Position numbers and translations under genes: made by a program | DNA from: Siderastrea siderea | Taxonomy: Eukaryota > Cnidaria > Anthozoa > Scleractinia > Rhizangiidae | Length of the DNA: 64,000 nt | Direction: 5' to 3' | Assembly (NCBI GenBank): GCA_964030785.1 | Contig: OZ034977.1 | Location: 32,466,152-32,530,151, forward strand | The notes under the pieces: model-generated | What the model saw: the letters and a program-made list of their open reading frames with translations, nothing else | Databases searched by the model: none | What the model was told of the DNA's origin: nothing | Part shown: positions 35,143 through 47,050 of the stretch, piece after piece | Numbering within the stretch: the first letter of the stretch is position 1 | Layout of the letters: each line of letters starts with the position of its first letter

Positions 35143-38100
35143 TCACAAGTCCTCCTTTTCTTCTTGTCTTCTTTCCTTTTGTCTTTCTGATTCTTTTCTG
35201 ACATAAACGTCATCTAAATTTCAAGAAAGAGGTACCATTACTCAATGCAGGTAAAAAGTAACTCATGAGTAGTCCAGTTTCAAGCTTGCCTGAAGAGCGC
35301 TAAGTAATATTAAAAGACTGATGAGGCATTTGTGGGGGGGCGTGGTGGTGTAGTGGTTAGCACGTTGGACTTCAGATCTGAAGGTCGGTGGTTCGACGCC
35401 CAGTCCCTGCCATCCTGTTGTTTCCTTAGACAAGATACTTTGCCCCACATTGTCTCTCTCCACCCAGGTGTATAAATGGGTACCAGCGACATACTGCTGG
35501 GGGTAACCCTGCGATCGACTAGCATCCCATCCAGGGGGGAGTAGCACTACTCTCAGTTGCTTCATGCTACGGAAACTGGGATAAGCTTCGGCCTTGTGGG
35601 TCTCCTTGGCTCATATGCAACTTTATCCTTTAAAAATGCATTTGTGAAGGGTTAGTCTCAAACTGCAGTAAAATATTAAACCCATCCTGAATACCTTTTT
35701 TCACTGTGAAAAAGACCATTTTTTTACCTTACACTGACAGTGATACATTGCAGCCATGTAATTTTCTGATGTGTCTTTACATGTTTACATTTTCCTGTGC
35801 ATTTTGACCATGACTTTTGATGTTTCACGTAACTGTCACAAAGTGTCTCAAGGTGCGGTTAAGAAGCAAGAACGTCAGTCCACCATATTGACTTTTATTT
35901 TCTTAATTTTCCTGAAGAGGGTCAGTTAAACTAGCTAAAACGTTGATGCAAAATTACTTTTAACCTCAGAAGAATCCCGAAAAAGAGAAAACAATTTGTA
36001 ATTTTTGAAACAAGAGGTCATAGTTTCCGAGACACCGTTAGAAATTATTTGCTCTGAAATATCTGAAATGAAATGAGATGAATTTCTACTCAAATTATTT
36101 CAATGCTTCTTTACTTATCACCGATTCCACATCACATGATTGAATTAAATTTTTTTCCTGCCCACCAATTTTTTTCTTCTTTTAAAACTCCTGTCTACAG
36201 AAGCATACTTCTTCACCCACTTTTTAGAAAGGCATTGTCTCAAATAGTTTAGTTTATAAAGAATGATAAGAATAGGTAAGCCTAGCTTATATAAATCTTG
36301 AGCTTTACAGTAAGTCTTACTACTATGGTAAAATGCAGGAAAGTAAATCTGAGCAAATTTGAAAAAACTGTGCCGTAACTTTTTTGCTTTGTCCTGGACA
36401 CAGTCCAGGACAAAGCCTTCTGCCATCGAGCAAAAGTGAGGGGGCCCGGGGTTAAACGGCACACCACCATGCTCCCCAGGGACCAAGCTTTGTTACCACT
36501 GGTGAAAGTTGCGTCTGGGACTCCATTCAGAGGGGGATAGTGAGGCTTAACATTAGCTGTGCTGTGCACAAGATCTGAAATAGAAGTGTTTACTGGCTCT
36601 TCAGGGCAAACTGATCGCTCAACTCTGTTCACAGAGCTTTATCTAGCTAGGCGGACACCCTCAAGTGGAGGGTTAGCTAACCCAGGGAGGGTTGGAGCTG
36701 CTCTGAGGTCCTTGGGAAAATGTGGGGGAGGGGTGGGAGCGAGTCCCACAGGCGGCCACGTTGCTCTGTTATAGTGTTGTGTCAGATATGTTGTAAAACC
36801 ACTCAGAAATTCAGGCCCACATAACTGTTACAAGCGATGGAGAGTTAGTGAATATTAATGCATCTATCATTGGTTATCCCCTGGCAAGAAACCCTGAACT
36901 CAACATTTATATGGGGTCACTTAAATACAGGGAGTTCTAGACAATCATTTACCTGTCAGTGATTAAATAGGGGAAAATGAGGGAGATTCTGCCTGCTTAT
37001 GCCTTAATACCCCAGGCAAAGAAACTAGGAACCTCTGTAACAAAAAATTCACCTTTCAGTTGTCTTAAACAAATGACAAAGAGATCAAATTGCAATTTTT
37101 GCACTTGACCTTTTGCTTCTTGTTTGAGAATTGATTGTTAAAAGATAATAGAATAATTCTGATAAATGATAATAACTACAAAAATGTTTGAAAAGCTTGA
37201 ACTGATCACAGACTGTTAGCAGATCAGATCAGTTTAATCATCTTGATCAACACAACCAACACAATTAAATTGATCTGAGTTGTTGGTTACTTCTTAAAGG
37301 GGAAGCTTATTGTATTAGTGAAAAACAAAATTTGGATTTAAGGTACAGTGTAAATTGGCGTGTGAATGACGAAGGACTAACACTCGAAATGGCAGCTTTC
37401 AATTTCTCTGTGGAGGCAATTCACCTTATCAACTCAGTTGATAAATCCAAATTTTTGTGTTCCACTTCCCCACCAATGCAGCACCATAGTTTCTTTAGAA
37501 AGCAACCCCTTGCTTATTAAGATGGGCCTAATATGGCACCATCTTTCAGTTTTACAACTTTCTGGCCATAGTAGGTTGATCAAGGTCATGATGATCAAAG
37601 ACAAATTATTGGTTGCTTAATGATATCCTATGGGGGTGGAAAAGAGTGTCACTATGTTTTGACTGTGGTTTTCTTGGGGACAGGGCTAGGTTAATAATGC
37701 GGGTTATTGCAATGCCTCCACCATGCTTACTTGTTGTACCCAACAATTTTCATGGGGGTTTGGAGATTCAAAATACACCATTTAAAAGGGTGAAAACAAA
37801 TGGGAAAGCTCTGGTAGACTCAATTCAAGTGGGCTGGAAATTTGAGGGTTCAAAGCAACCAATTAATTGTTCCAGGACAGAATATAGCATTTTGCCAAAG
37901 GGGAAGGCTTATCCAAATAATAATGCTGGCAACTGATAAATGAGGCATATACTTCCGGCCTTGAAGTTCCTGAGGCTTTTGTAGCCTTTTCTGGATAAAA
38001 CAGGAAAGTAAATTACATGTATAACTAAGAGTTTATTTTGTCATGACTGTGTAATTGTGCATTTCCAGAAAATATCAATACTCCCACCACGGAGGGTCAT

Positions 38101-40281
38101 TGGAAATTCCGAGGGGGAGAGGGGTCTTAAAGGCCAAAATTTTTAAAGGAAAGGGCTTAGTATGAGCCTAAACTGGAATTTCCAGAAGGGTGGGGGGTGC
38201 AAACCAAAAACCCCTCGAACAACACATTGAAACATCTGTCATTGTGCTCACTTAAGCCATTTAATTCATGCATTTAAAATATGAGAGGGAACAAAAATGC
38301 TAGAAATGTATCTACACTTCATTAATTTTGTTGAATTAAGACATTTAGTGGTGAAAACATAGTCTTGAATAAAATACATGGCTTGATTTACAAGACAAGA
38401 GAAACCTTTAACCCTGGGGCATTTAGCATGAGATCAACTTTCAACAAGCATTAATGCCATTTATAATTATTACTGTATTGAAAAATACCCAGGGTATCCA
38501 ATCGATGGAAACCGATGATCGGAAAACCAATCAATCAATCGATATCAATCGATAAAATTAGTTAATTGGTATCGATTGGTATCGGTCAATCACTGATCAA
38601 TGGATAACCACACAAAAACTGTTCATTGATTGCTATCGATTGGCGCAACACACTTGAACAGACGTCACGTACGCTACCTGTCCGATCATCCGCCATTTTG
38701 AGGAAGCCCTGGGGACGAAATTGGTAAAACAATTCCGACCCAGTCTCAATACTCAAAAACAAAGAGCGAGAGCTAAGAAAGGAAGGCAGTGCTGATGACA
38801 TGACGGTGACACTGCTGCGCGAGGTACTCGATGAAATGAACTTGACATATCGAAAAAACAAAAAAAAGGCAGAGTTGGTGAGGAAAGTCAAAGAGGCAAG
38901 ATCCGTCACAATCGATGCCACCCAGGATTTGTGATAGCGGTTCAGAACATACTACAAAATCGAGCAGGAAGACACCCAAACTAAAATGGCCCATCGCTTA
39001 CTACTATGATGAAAAAAAGGAACGTCTTTTTTATCTTTTGCTGCATATTTTATTTCTTTTAGACACAATTGGCGCCTTCATAGATTTTTTAGTTTGTATG
39101 TATGTGATCTATGTTTTAAGCACGATTAGGTTCGTTATTATCAGGCTAGGTATTGCTGCTTTATTTTTGCAACATCTCATGCTGCTGTTGTTAACAATTT
39201 CATTGTTTTCCAAAGTACAACTTCTGTTACCAGAATTTTTCTGTGAAGGCACAATTTAATGCAACCACTTTCCGTTTTTTGAAGTCTGTACTCTCTCCTC
39301 CGCAGAGGCCTCCTACAGTCGCGCCTTGGGAAAAATATACCCGCGGCGCTCCCGCTCCAGTTTCTTTCTCTGGTGTTTACTAACAGGAGCCTCTGCGGAG
39401 GAGAGAGAAGTCTGTAGTATTGGCCCATGTCCACACATACTAAATAGTTTTCCACTTTGGATAACGTTTTCAAACTTCAAACGTTTCTGTTTTTCGTTAA
39501 CGTTTTCATGGGATACGTGTGGATGGGAGGCAAGAACGGAAACAAACTTTTGAGTTGTCGAAGGAAAACGGATACCTGTAGATGGGGCGTTGAAGAGAAA
39601 GAAGAGAGTATTGTTCTCCTGTTAACGTTCAAAGAATTAAAATGAAATCTGTTTACAATTACTGCGTACAAAGATGTGATATTTATGCACCGATTCCCTC
39701 AGCTTGGAGATTTTGAAACGTGACGAAATCTGCAACCAATCGATACCAATCGATATCAATTTATCTATCGATTGTTATTGAAAATTGATACCAATCGATA
39801 ACCACACGAATCTTCGCTGTCGATTGGTCATCGATTATCAATATCAATCGATTAATTGATATCAATTGGTATTGATTGATATCGATTGTCATCGATTATC
39901 GATTTCATCGATTGGATACCCCGGGAAAATACTGAAAATGCAGGAGAATGCAAAGGTTAAATTCTAGCATCTATTTACAGTTTCAGAGGTGGCAGAGCAG
40001 GGGGGGGGGAGCAGGGGCTGTAGCCCCCCAAAGTCCCCTCCCTTGCCCGCGGTACCCCTCAGGAAAATATCCATCGCCGATGGATACAGTTTCTAAAATT
40101 AAGATTCAGAGAGAAGAAGATTACATGATTACTCACAAAAAGTCTCTCTTCCAACGCGGACCTTTATCATGAACAGCTCAATACCAGCTCCAAGGAAGAA
40201 AAACAGCGGTAAGAATTTGTAGACACCAAGGCGCCATTTAAACGCTGATAGTTTTCCCTGCAGCATGAGATCTTCAAGCAT
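35143..40281 (-). CDS. uqcc5: SMIM4/UQCC5-like mitochondrial microprotein (71 aa, two exons)
   Basis: Exon 1 runs from ATG 40281 (or the in-frame ATG at 40266) to a donor TTTTT|GTGAGT at 40137/40136. Exon 2 starts after AATTTAG at 35213 and ends at TGA 35143. The phase fits (T + AT gives Tyr). The product reads FKWRLGVYKFLPLFFFLGAGIE, then MIKVRVGRETF, then YDVYVRKESERQKERR, matching human SMIM4 (IYRFLPFFFVLGG, MIKVRVGQETFYDVYRRKASERQ). SMIM4 is a single-pass inner-membrane factor for complex III. The intron (35214-40136) holds a SINE and a DNA element. An upstream ATG (about 40305) opens a 10-codon ORF that overlaps the start. Confidence 0.9.
35326..35646 (+). mobile_element. tRNA-derived SINE with 9-bp TSD
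   Basis: The head (from about 35338) has box A TGGTGTAGTGGTTAGCACG and box B GGTTCGACGCC. The body contains GGGTACCAGCGACAT, CTGGGGGTAACCCTGCGATC and ATCCCATCCAGGGGG, a common anthozoan SINE pattern, and ends in CTTTATCCTTT. The copy is flanked by GCATTTGTG at 35326-35334 and 35638-35646. Confidence 0.85.
35650..38488. other. Intron sequence of the UQCC5-like gene, otherwise unassigned
   Basis: No coding homology was recognised. Short ORFs here are low-complexity or chance. Confidence 0.45.
38492..39921. mobile_element. DNA transposon derivative with ATCGAT-rich inverted ends and a SAP-like ORF fragment
   Basis: GGGTATCCAATCGATG at 38492 matches the inverted CATCGATTGGATACCC ending at 39921. 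Both ends continue as dense CAATCGATA repeats over 150-200 bp. Inside, on the plus strand to about 38934, an open stretch reads TVTLLREVLDEMNLTYRKNK then KAELVRKVKEAR, resembling a SAP DNA-binding helix pair. It has no transposase core, so it is a fragment or a captured piece. Confidence 0.55.
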
Positions 40282-41865
40282 GTGACAATTTCTCTACCGC
40301 CGCCATGTTGAATCTCTTGTCCGCTGGCCTTACGACTGCGGTCTCAACCAACTTGACAAAACGTAAACACAAACTGATGACCTCTGATGTCCCTACATGA
40401 TATATAGAAAATTCTAAAATGACACAGAATCAAGGCGAAAGTGTTCGATATAGCCCATACTTGTGAGTAGAAAATATGTGTGTCGTTATAATTTTGATTT
40501 GAGTGCCTGTTTAGAACGATCGCATGGCCGGCAATGAGAAATATTCCAGTGTATGTTAAATTGACTCCGGCCTCGGGCTGATCCGTGAAGAGAGCGACTG
40601 TCAAAGCCAGAATCAATTCGTTGAACTTAGACTGTGCTGCACTCACACTTACTTATTTGTAGTTTTTATATAACTGGACACATTTCTTAAGTTTAGAACG
40701 AACACTTGATACAGTATGTATCAAATTTTCGATGTTTAAATCAAAGGTAACCCAAGCGTACATTTGTAAGTAAGAGTTTGTATGGAAAATCGAAATGACA
40801 ATTCCCATATACAAATACTTCTCCACTGGAGAGGTTTTTGGTCATCTACTCTTACAGTGTATAAGAGAAAGAAGACAAGTCTATGTTTATTACGTATGTT
40901 CTGCGCATCTCAGGATATTCGGCTTTCTTAAGGAATTTGCCCAATAATACAACGATATTTTTGTGCGGTTTAAAGTGCCACTGGGACCAGGATTTTCGTA
41001 TTCCATCTTTTTACATTTTCGAACATAGTTTGTGGTTCTTAGTCACCATGCCAAATTTCAACTTATTACGACGACTAGAAGTCGCTTTTTTCGGACGGTT
41101 TTTGTCGAGATTTTGCGGCCGCCATTACTGGCCCTTGTTCCGGAGGCTGGCTGGCGAATGAGCGGAAGTGACGTCAGAGGCTCACCTCAAACCTAGTGCC
41201 TTCACATGGTTACTTCCCACGGGAAAGTAAATTGTCCTCGAGGAAAGATTTCTTGCCAACTGTTTGTTGCACGACTTTGAAATCTTCCTTGCTACAGCAG
41301 TAATGACAGGTAGCACTTGTGTTATACAATGCTACAACAATAAATCCAACCACCGAGCTGGTATTTTGCTTCACTGAAGCCCTGCTAACGGACCCGCAAT
41401 GGAAAAAAGGACGATGTCCGTACTCACACAGTGCGAATTTCGACCCGAGAGGTATTTTGATCACTTCACGGACGAGTTTTTCCCGAGGGCTGTTCATGTC
41501 GCAAGATCCCAGAGGTCGATCATGCCATTGCCTATTCCAACTATATGGAAAAAAGAACTGGAAAAAGATATTATCTGCGAGAACAAGGCGAAAGGTAAAT
41601 TACCTAATCTTATAACGCAGTTGAAGTGATAGTTTGTTTCCTTTTCAACGCATCCACCATTGTGCAAAACTGATTTTCTTTTAACGTATTTTGAAATTTA
41701 TTATCGTCGTGGAAAACCCTTTCAGTTCTGCCGTCTGCTAGGGCGAAGATCCTCGGCGAATGCAATCCTGACCGCCGTGATTAAGCTGATGTAGTTTGTA
41801 CTGCTTATCTTTTCCTTTTTTTAATTCCGCGTGTGTTAATTTCAGAGCAGTAATCGCTTAGAAGC

Positions 41866-42180
41866 ATGGACATTTATTTTATAACATACCATCCTGAATG
41901 TGGAGAAACTTTTCTCTCTTTATTCCCTGTCGGTGAACAGTCGATTGACATTATGGTTCGGGCAGTAGCAAAACTTAGGTTAGGTAATTACAACCTAAGA
42001 ATGGAAAATGGAAGACGTTCCACCCCTAGACTTCCTGAGCACCTGAGAATTTGTCAATGCTGCAGCTCAAATGAAGTTGAAAACGAAGTACACTTCCTCT
42101 TATCTTGCAATAGATATGATGCAATTAGAAAATCTTTAATGGACGATAATATTAGTAAATATTCCGATTTCGATTCTTAA
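41866..42180 (+). mobile_element. LINE ORF2 C-terminal fragment (zinc-knuckle end)
   Basis: The reading frame contains RLGNYNLRMENGR then EHLRICQCCSSNEVENEVHFLLSCNRYDAIRKSL. This CxxC...H...C end segment follows the reverse transcriptase in several LINE clades. No RT is attached, so it is a fragment. The first ATG is arbitrary. Confidence 0.65.
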
Positions 42181-42209
42181 AATTGTATTTCTCTTAAATA
42201 GCATTGACG

Positions 42210-42603
42210 CTTTCACCACAGGTAGCCCAAGCTCCAAAGGGAGCCGTCAACATGACATTGCGTAACAGCGTTATATTTATAAGAGTTTGTATGGGAATAT
42301 GACGATCGTACAAAATAGTTCGAAATAGGGGAAAGAGATCTAATAAAATAGACTTACCGTATGGAGAGGAAAACAGAGAACGTAAAACCCACCGGAATCG
42401 CTTTGAAACGCCTCCGAATGCCGTAGAAACACAAGTTATACACAGAAGAGGGCAGGTAAGTCGATTTTATTAGATCTCTTTCCCCTATTTCGAACTATTT
42501 TGTACGATCGTCATATTCCCATACAAACTCTTATAAATATAACGCTGTTACGCAATGTCATGTTGACGGCTCCCTTTGGAGCTTGGGCTACCTGTGCTTT
42601 CAC
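42210..42603. mobile_element. Near-perfect foldback element, 380 bp, with 7-bp TSD
   Basis: CACAGGTAGCCC at 42217 to GGGCTACCTGTG at 42596. The arms are about 145 bp with a single mismatch seen, around a spacer of roughly 90 bp. CTTTCAC flanks both sides (42210-42216 and 42597-42603); with the adjoining G it could be an 8-bp hAT-like duplication. Confidence 0.88.
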
Positions 42604-44767
42604 TTGTAAAAAAATAGGTTACTTCATTTACGAAGCTTTTGCATTAAGAAGTGGAGCAATAGGAATTGTAAATTAATCGATTTTGCAACTTTTTTCTTTC
42701 TCTTTTCCATGTGCAATGGCATTTGTAATTGGGAATGCAAATAAAATGTTGTTGTTGTTGTTCGATCGGATCGTCGGTTCGTGGAAATTGAAGTTGGGAA
42801 AAAATATCACGCCACTATTTGCCTAAGGGTTTAACAATTTTATTTCTTTTACCTGTCATAGCAACCTTAGTAAATGAACTACTAAGAAAAATGATTAAAT
42901 ATCAAGTTATTATTTTTACGCAGCGAATAAGGCAAGCGAAAGCTTCGTTTCCTCGGCGGTCCGCATGTTGTTGTTGAGCAGCGGAAAATTTTCCTTGTGG
43001 CTTTTAATTTTGACTACAAATATTTAGATTCCGGTCACACAAGGCCTGCAGTTCTTGAAAAATAGGGTTTTGATTTATTTCACTTCTTTCGGCTCAGAAA
43101 AAGAATTATATAAAACTGTTCAAAATATTTAGCAGTGCCAAGCACTTGTGTTTCAATGTGTTGAGTGACCACTGTACTATGATAGACACGATAAGCTGCC
43201 TGCCAGCTGACCACAACAATTACGGTTTTTCAAGAAAATTTCCCAGACTATGCCAAGAATGGCCAAAAATATCAATGCTTTTTAATAATAATATATAAAG
43301 AACATAAACAACAGCAGACAAAGTATCACTTCTTTTATTTTCTCCCACGCCAACAGTAACATCGATCGACCCATGGTTGAGAATTCGCAAGCATCAAAGT
43401 CTAAAGTTTTCATAGGTGTTTTGTCTAAATTTCCACAGATTAAAAGATCAATTCTTCGAATAGCCATGTCTATTTTGCTACAGGTTTACAGTGGATAACA
43501 GTTACACAACCTACCTTGGAATGGACAACTTCATGATCGCTGGATAGCGGCTGAACAGCTGGCTGGATAGTGCTATCCAAGCTTTGAACAACCGAGATGA
43601 AGCGATAAATTTTATCCACCGGACAGTGACTTATCCGTTGAAAAAGAGTTATCCACTTTTTGAGCAACTGGGGCCTGAACTACAATCATTGTCTAAGCAT
43701 ATTTCGCTTATGTTTTGAACTCCCACCAAATAACTCAAATAATATGGCGAGAAAAAAAGCTTTAAACAGTTTGTTGACAAGATTACTAGTTGAAACCTCA
43801 CATCAGTTCTTACATCGTACGGTAAGAAAAATTCTTCATTTGCTGAATGAAACGAATCCTCAGAGGCTTTGGAAGCTAGAGACTGTTCCGAATCGTAGAA
43901 ATACTCTTCGGAGGTTTCGCAGCCGCCAGTAGACATCTTCAGTCAAAACACAAGGAAACGCGTCTGAGGTGAGCCTCTGACGTCACAAGCTATTAAATTG
44001 CACAATCACCCAGGAACACGTTTTCAGTAATGGCAGACACATTTTACGCAACTTTGGAGCTAAAAAATATTAGGATGGACGGTTTGTTGTTCAGTTTTCT
44101 AGGGAAATATGAACAAAACGCGAAATTCTGGGACAGAATTTGGCGGAAATAAACCTATGAATTTTCGTCCCAGTGGCACTTTAAGACTATGTGAAAGAAG
44201 CAGATCTTAAGGGCTATCAGAACCCAAAGAGAAAATTGGGGGTATCCACGCATTTTTCACAGATAATTGAGCTTAAGTTTAGAAAGAAATTGCCATACAT
44301 TCTTTGTATTTCAACTCTTGTTTAGAATTATAGTTGATTAATTATCTCTGAAAAATGCGTGGTTACCCACATTTTTATTTTTGGATTCCAATAACCCTTG
44401 CTAAGATCTACTTTTTCCCCATATAGTCATAACCTTTGCAAAAATACATCTGTATTAGGGGGCACCATCCTTAACAATAAAAATATTTATCAAAAAGAGT
44501 AAAAAGCTATTTAAGAAAACTGGAGAATTAAAAAATATAGATTAAAAAGTTAACAAAGTTAAAAAGTTGCTAGATCTCAAGTGGGAGAGCGTTCCTCAGT
44601 TTTGGCTCCTCCACTGCAAAAATGCACTCCCCATACGTTTTCAAACAAGCTGTTGGGGTAACCAAAAGCTGTTGGGACGATGATTGAAGTGTATGGGAAA
44701 ATGTTCTATATTGTAATTTAGTTCATCTGATCACATAATGCTACTCATATTTAATGTTTCAACACAG
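42604..44767. other. Unassigned region upstream of the TDG-like exon
   Basis: No gene was recognised. It includes the right arm of the composite element and a TTGTTGTTG run near 42753. Confidence 0.4.
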
Positions 44768-44966
44768 CATAAAGAACTCAGTGTCAAGTCAAGTAGCCAG
44801 GGTTAACAGTAACGAGGATTCCAATAATGGCAGCAAACACAAAGAACCAAGAAAATCCCCAAAGAAACCCAGGCGACCAGTAAATAGATTTGGCGACATG
44901 TCTGAGGAAGATGTACTCAGACTTACACTTCCTGAGCATCTGGGCTACAATCTGGATATATTATTT
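44768..44966 (+). CDS. tdg: Thymine-DNA glycosylase-like gene, exon (N-terminal linker and start of catalytic domain)
   Basis: Acceptor TTCAACACAG at 44767 and donor TTT|GTAAGT at 44967. The exon codes a Lys/Pro-rich linker (KHKEPRKSPKKPRRPVNRFGDMS) followed by DVLRLTLPEHLGYNLDILF, which aligns with the start of the TDG/MUG glycosylase fold. It ends in phase 0, and the exon at 46237 continues the domain. Upstream exons were not identified. Confidence 0.75.
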
Positions 44967-45175
44967 GTAAGTGTGTCATTAAAATGCACAAATCATTTTC
45001 ATTCAAGTAGACAGAGAAAATGAAATGATCTGAGAGCATAAATGAACCGTTCCAAATGGCCTTGGTAGTTTAGTTAGACTCTGTCTATATGTACATAAAT
45101 GAACCAACTGTCAAAACCTTAAGGAGCAGGTCTAAGTTAATCCTGAGTTATGCTCTCTCCTATAAGCTATAGGTA

Positions 45176-45524
45176 TGTGCGGCACCTAAGGGTATGGTTT
45201 TTGTGCCTTTTTGGTCTGAAATAGGGTATAGATTTTGAACATTTTGGTCTGAAATAGGGTAAGGTTTGTGCACTCTGATATGGAATCTGGTATGGTTATT
45301 ACAAGATGCTATCTTTTTATTAAATTTCTTCGCCTAAGAACGGAGGTTTAATTAAGGTTGGAAATTTGAAGCCCTTCTCAAATGTTTATGCAAAGGAAAT
45401 AGGGTTAGGGTCTGGTCTGAAATAGGGTATCAAATTTTGGGTCAGGTCTGAAATAGGGTAGGGAATATCACATAATTTGGTTTGAAATAGGGTAAGGGTT
45501 TCCAGAAGCGTGCCGCACACCCCC
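45176..45524. repeat. MITE-like element with GTGCGGCAC ends and GAAATAGGGTA repeats
   Basis: GTGCGGCAC (about 45177) and inverted GTGCCGCAC (about 45511) bracket five to six copies of GGTCTGAAATAGGGTA. It lies in the first visible TDG intron. Confidence 0.6.
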
Positions 45525-46236
45525 ACCCAAATCTTCGGGAAGTACCCCCTCAGGGGCTCTCTCTAGACATGTCATAAGACAGCAAGTACAGTAGTGTTTA
45601 ATTCATTGGTCAGGAGTAAATTAAAAACAAAACCAAGTTCAGACCATGGCTGTCTGAAGCCTTTATTTACATTTTGTTTTGTTCCACTGACCACTTTGGA
45701 AATGAGCGCCGGCATGGCTGGGAAGGAATTTTTAAAATCAGTTGACTGAGTAAAATTATCATAGTCTTCACCCATTAAAGAACTTTAAAAATGGTAATCC
45801 TGCTAAGTTTGGAACTTGTCGATTGAATCAAAGCTGAATGAATTCTTATTTGTAGAGTCAGAAAACTGACAGAGCTTTTTACACGTATGGGGCACACTTC
45901 AAAGTAAATAAATGGACATTTGTCAGTTTAATTACTAGTATCTTTGAAAGCGTGTAGCTTAGTTCAACCTTTCATTTAAACTTCCTCAAACATGCTAAGT
46001 AGTCTTCTACATGTAACTCTGATCTGCTTTTTCATGTGAAAGACACATTTGATTTATTTCCCCAATGACTTTGATTCAGTGCCGGGTGTCTACTTGTTTT
46101 TGAAGTGGTATTAAAATGGACCCTTTAAGCAGGCAAGTGTGGAAGTCTGGGAAGTCTGGAGGCTATCTGTTTTCAAGATAAATTGTGCGCAGTAAATTAT
46201 GATCCCTTAAACTCAGACCTTAATTCTATTACGCAG

Positions 46237-46306
46237 GTAGGAATAAATCCAGGTTTAATGGCAGCTTATAAAGGGCATCACTATGCAGGAGCTAACAACC
46301 ATTTCT
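46237..46306 (+). CDS. tdg: TDG-like gene, exon with the catalytic GINPG motif
   Basis: After ACGCAG the exon reads [23 protein letters not shown], the active-site segment of TDG (catalytic Asn in GxNPG). The donor is taken at TTCT|GTGGGT (46307) because only that choice joins in frame to the exon at 49332 and gives NHFW, the conserved residue. Confidence 0.85.
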
Positions 46307-46677
46307 GTGGGTAATTTTGTTTTATTTTAGTCTAATTAATTTACTTATCTAGGGCTACATAGCCACTTTGACAAGACGCTAAGCTCTCTATGTAACACAA
46401 ATTAATTTATCATTCAACATATTTTTCCTGGCGGTTTGATTGGTAAAAAAACATAATTTCACTGCAAAAACAGCCTTCCAGTAATGGTATGCTCATGCAC
46501 ATTACAGTGTTTTGTTGCAAAATGTTCTCAGTCCTGATGCGCGTTTTGTGCTCTATCGAATCAGTGAATCAATACTGCAACAAGTTTTCCGTAGTCATCG
46601 GAGAGTGTATTAATTAGCTAAGTTTCTTGAGCATAAAAAGTCCGGCATCGTTTCGGGGAGGGACTGACTTTTGTAAT

Positions 46678-47050
46678 ACGGGGAGGCTCCGCCCGAAAGG
46701 GGTACCTTTTTCAGACTTCAGATATCGAAAAGGGTAGGGATTTCACGAGCTGAAGTATATGAAAGGGTAGGGAAATCTGCATTTAGGTATCTAAAAGGGC
46801 CTTTAATTTTCGAGTAGAAAATTTTGTTTTTTCGTTAACATCTCTTCCGGTAATATTGTTCTCCCCTAATATCGTTCATTAACTGCATTCTAAGGGTTTA
46901 GGGTTTAAAGAGGGGATGCAGTGTTCTTAAGTAGGTATGTGAAAGGGGTACCATTTTTTCAATGAAAGGTATGCGAAAGGGGTACCTTTCTGTCAAAAAT
47001 GGTATATAAAAGGGTAAGGGGTTGGACATCGGGGCGGAGCCTCCCCGTTT
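46678..47050. repeat. MITE-like element with GGGGAGGCTCCGCCC inverted ends
   Basis: CGGGGAGGCTCCGCCC at 46679 and GGGCGGAGCCTCCCCG ending near 47047 flank several GAAAGGGGTACC units. Located in a TDG intron. Confidence 0.65.

Larger units (their letters stand above)
40970..44183. mobile_element. Composite DNA element with diverged long inverted ends
   Basis: TTAAAGTGCCACTGGGAC at 40970 and its inverse ending at 44183, plus matching GAGGTGAGCCTCTGACGTCA blocks (about 41175 and 43968), suggest 200-bp inverted ends. The interior holds a LINE fragment and a foldback element. No intact transposase was seen. Confidence 0.45.

Noticed and set aside
35263..35565. Minus-strand ORFs across the SINE
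   Set aside because: They are antisense readings of a tRNA-derived SINE.
38920..39259. Plus-strand ORF with a hydrophobic LLLHILFLLDTIGAFIDFLV stretch
   Set aside because: No start context, no family, and lies in a repeat element between AT-rich tracts; the TM-like segment is an AT-composition effect.
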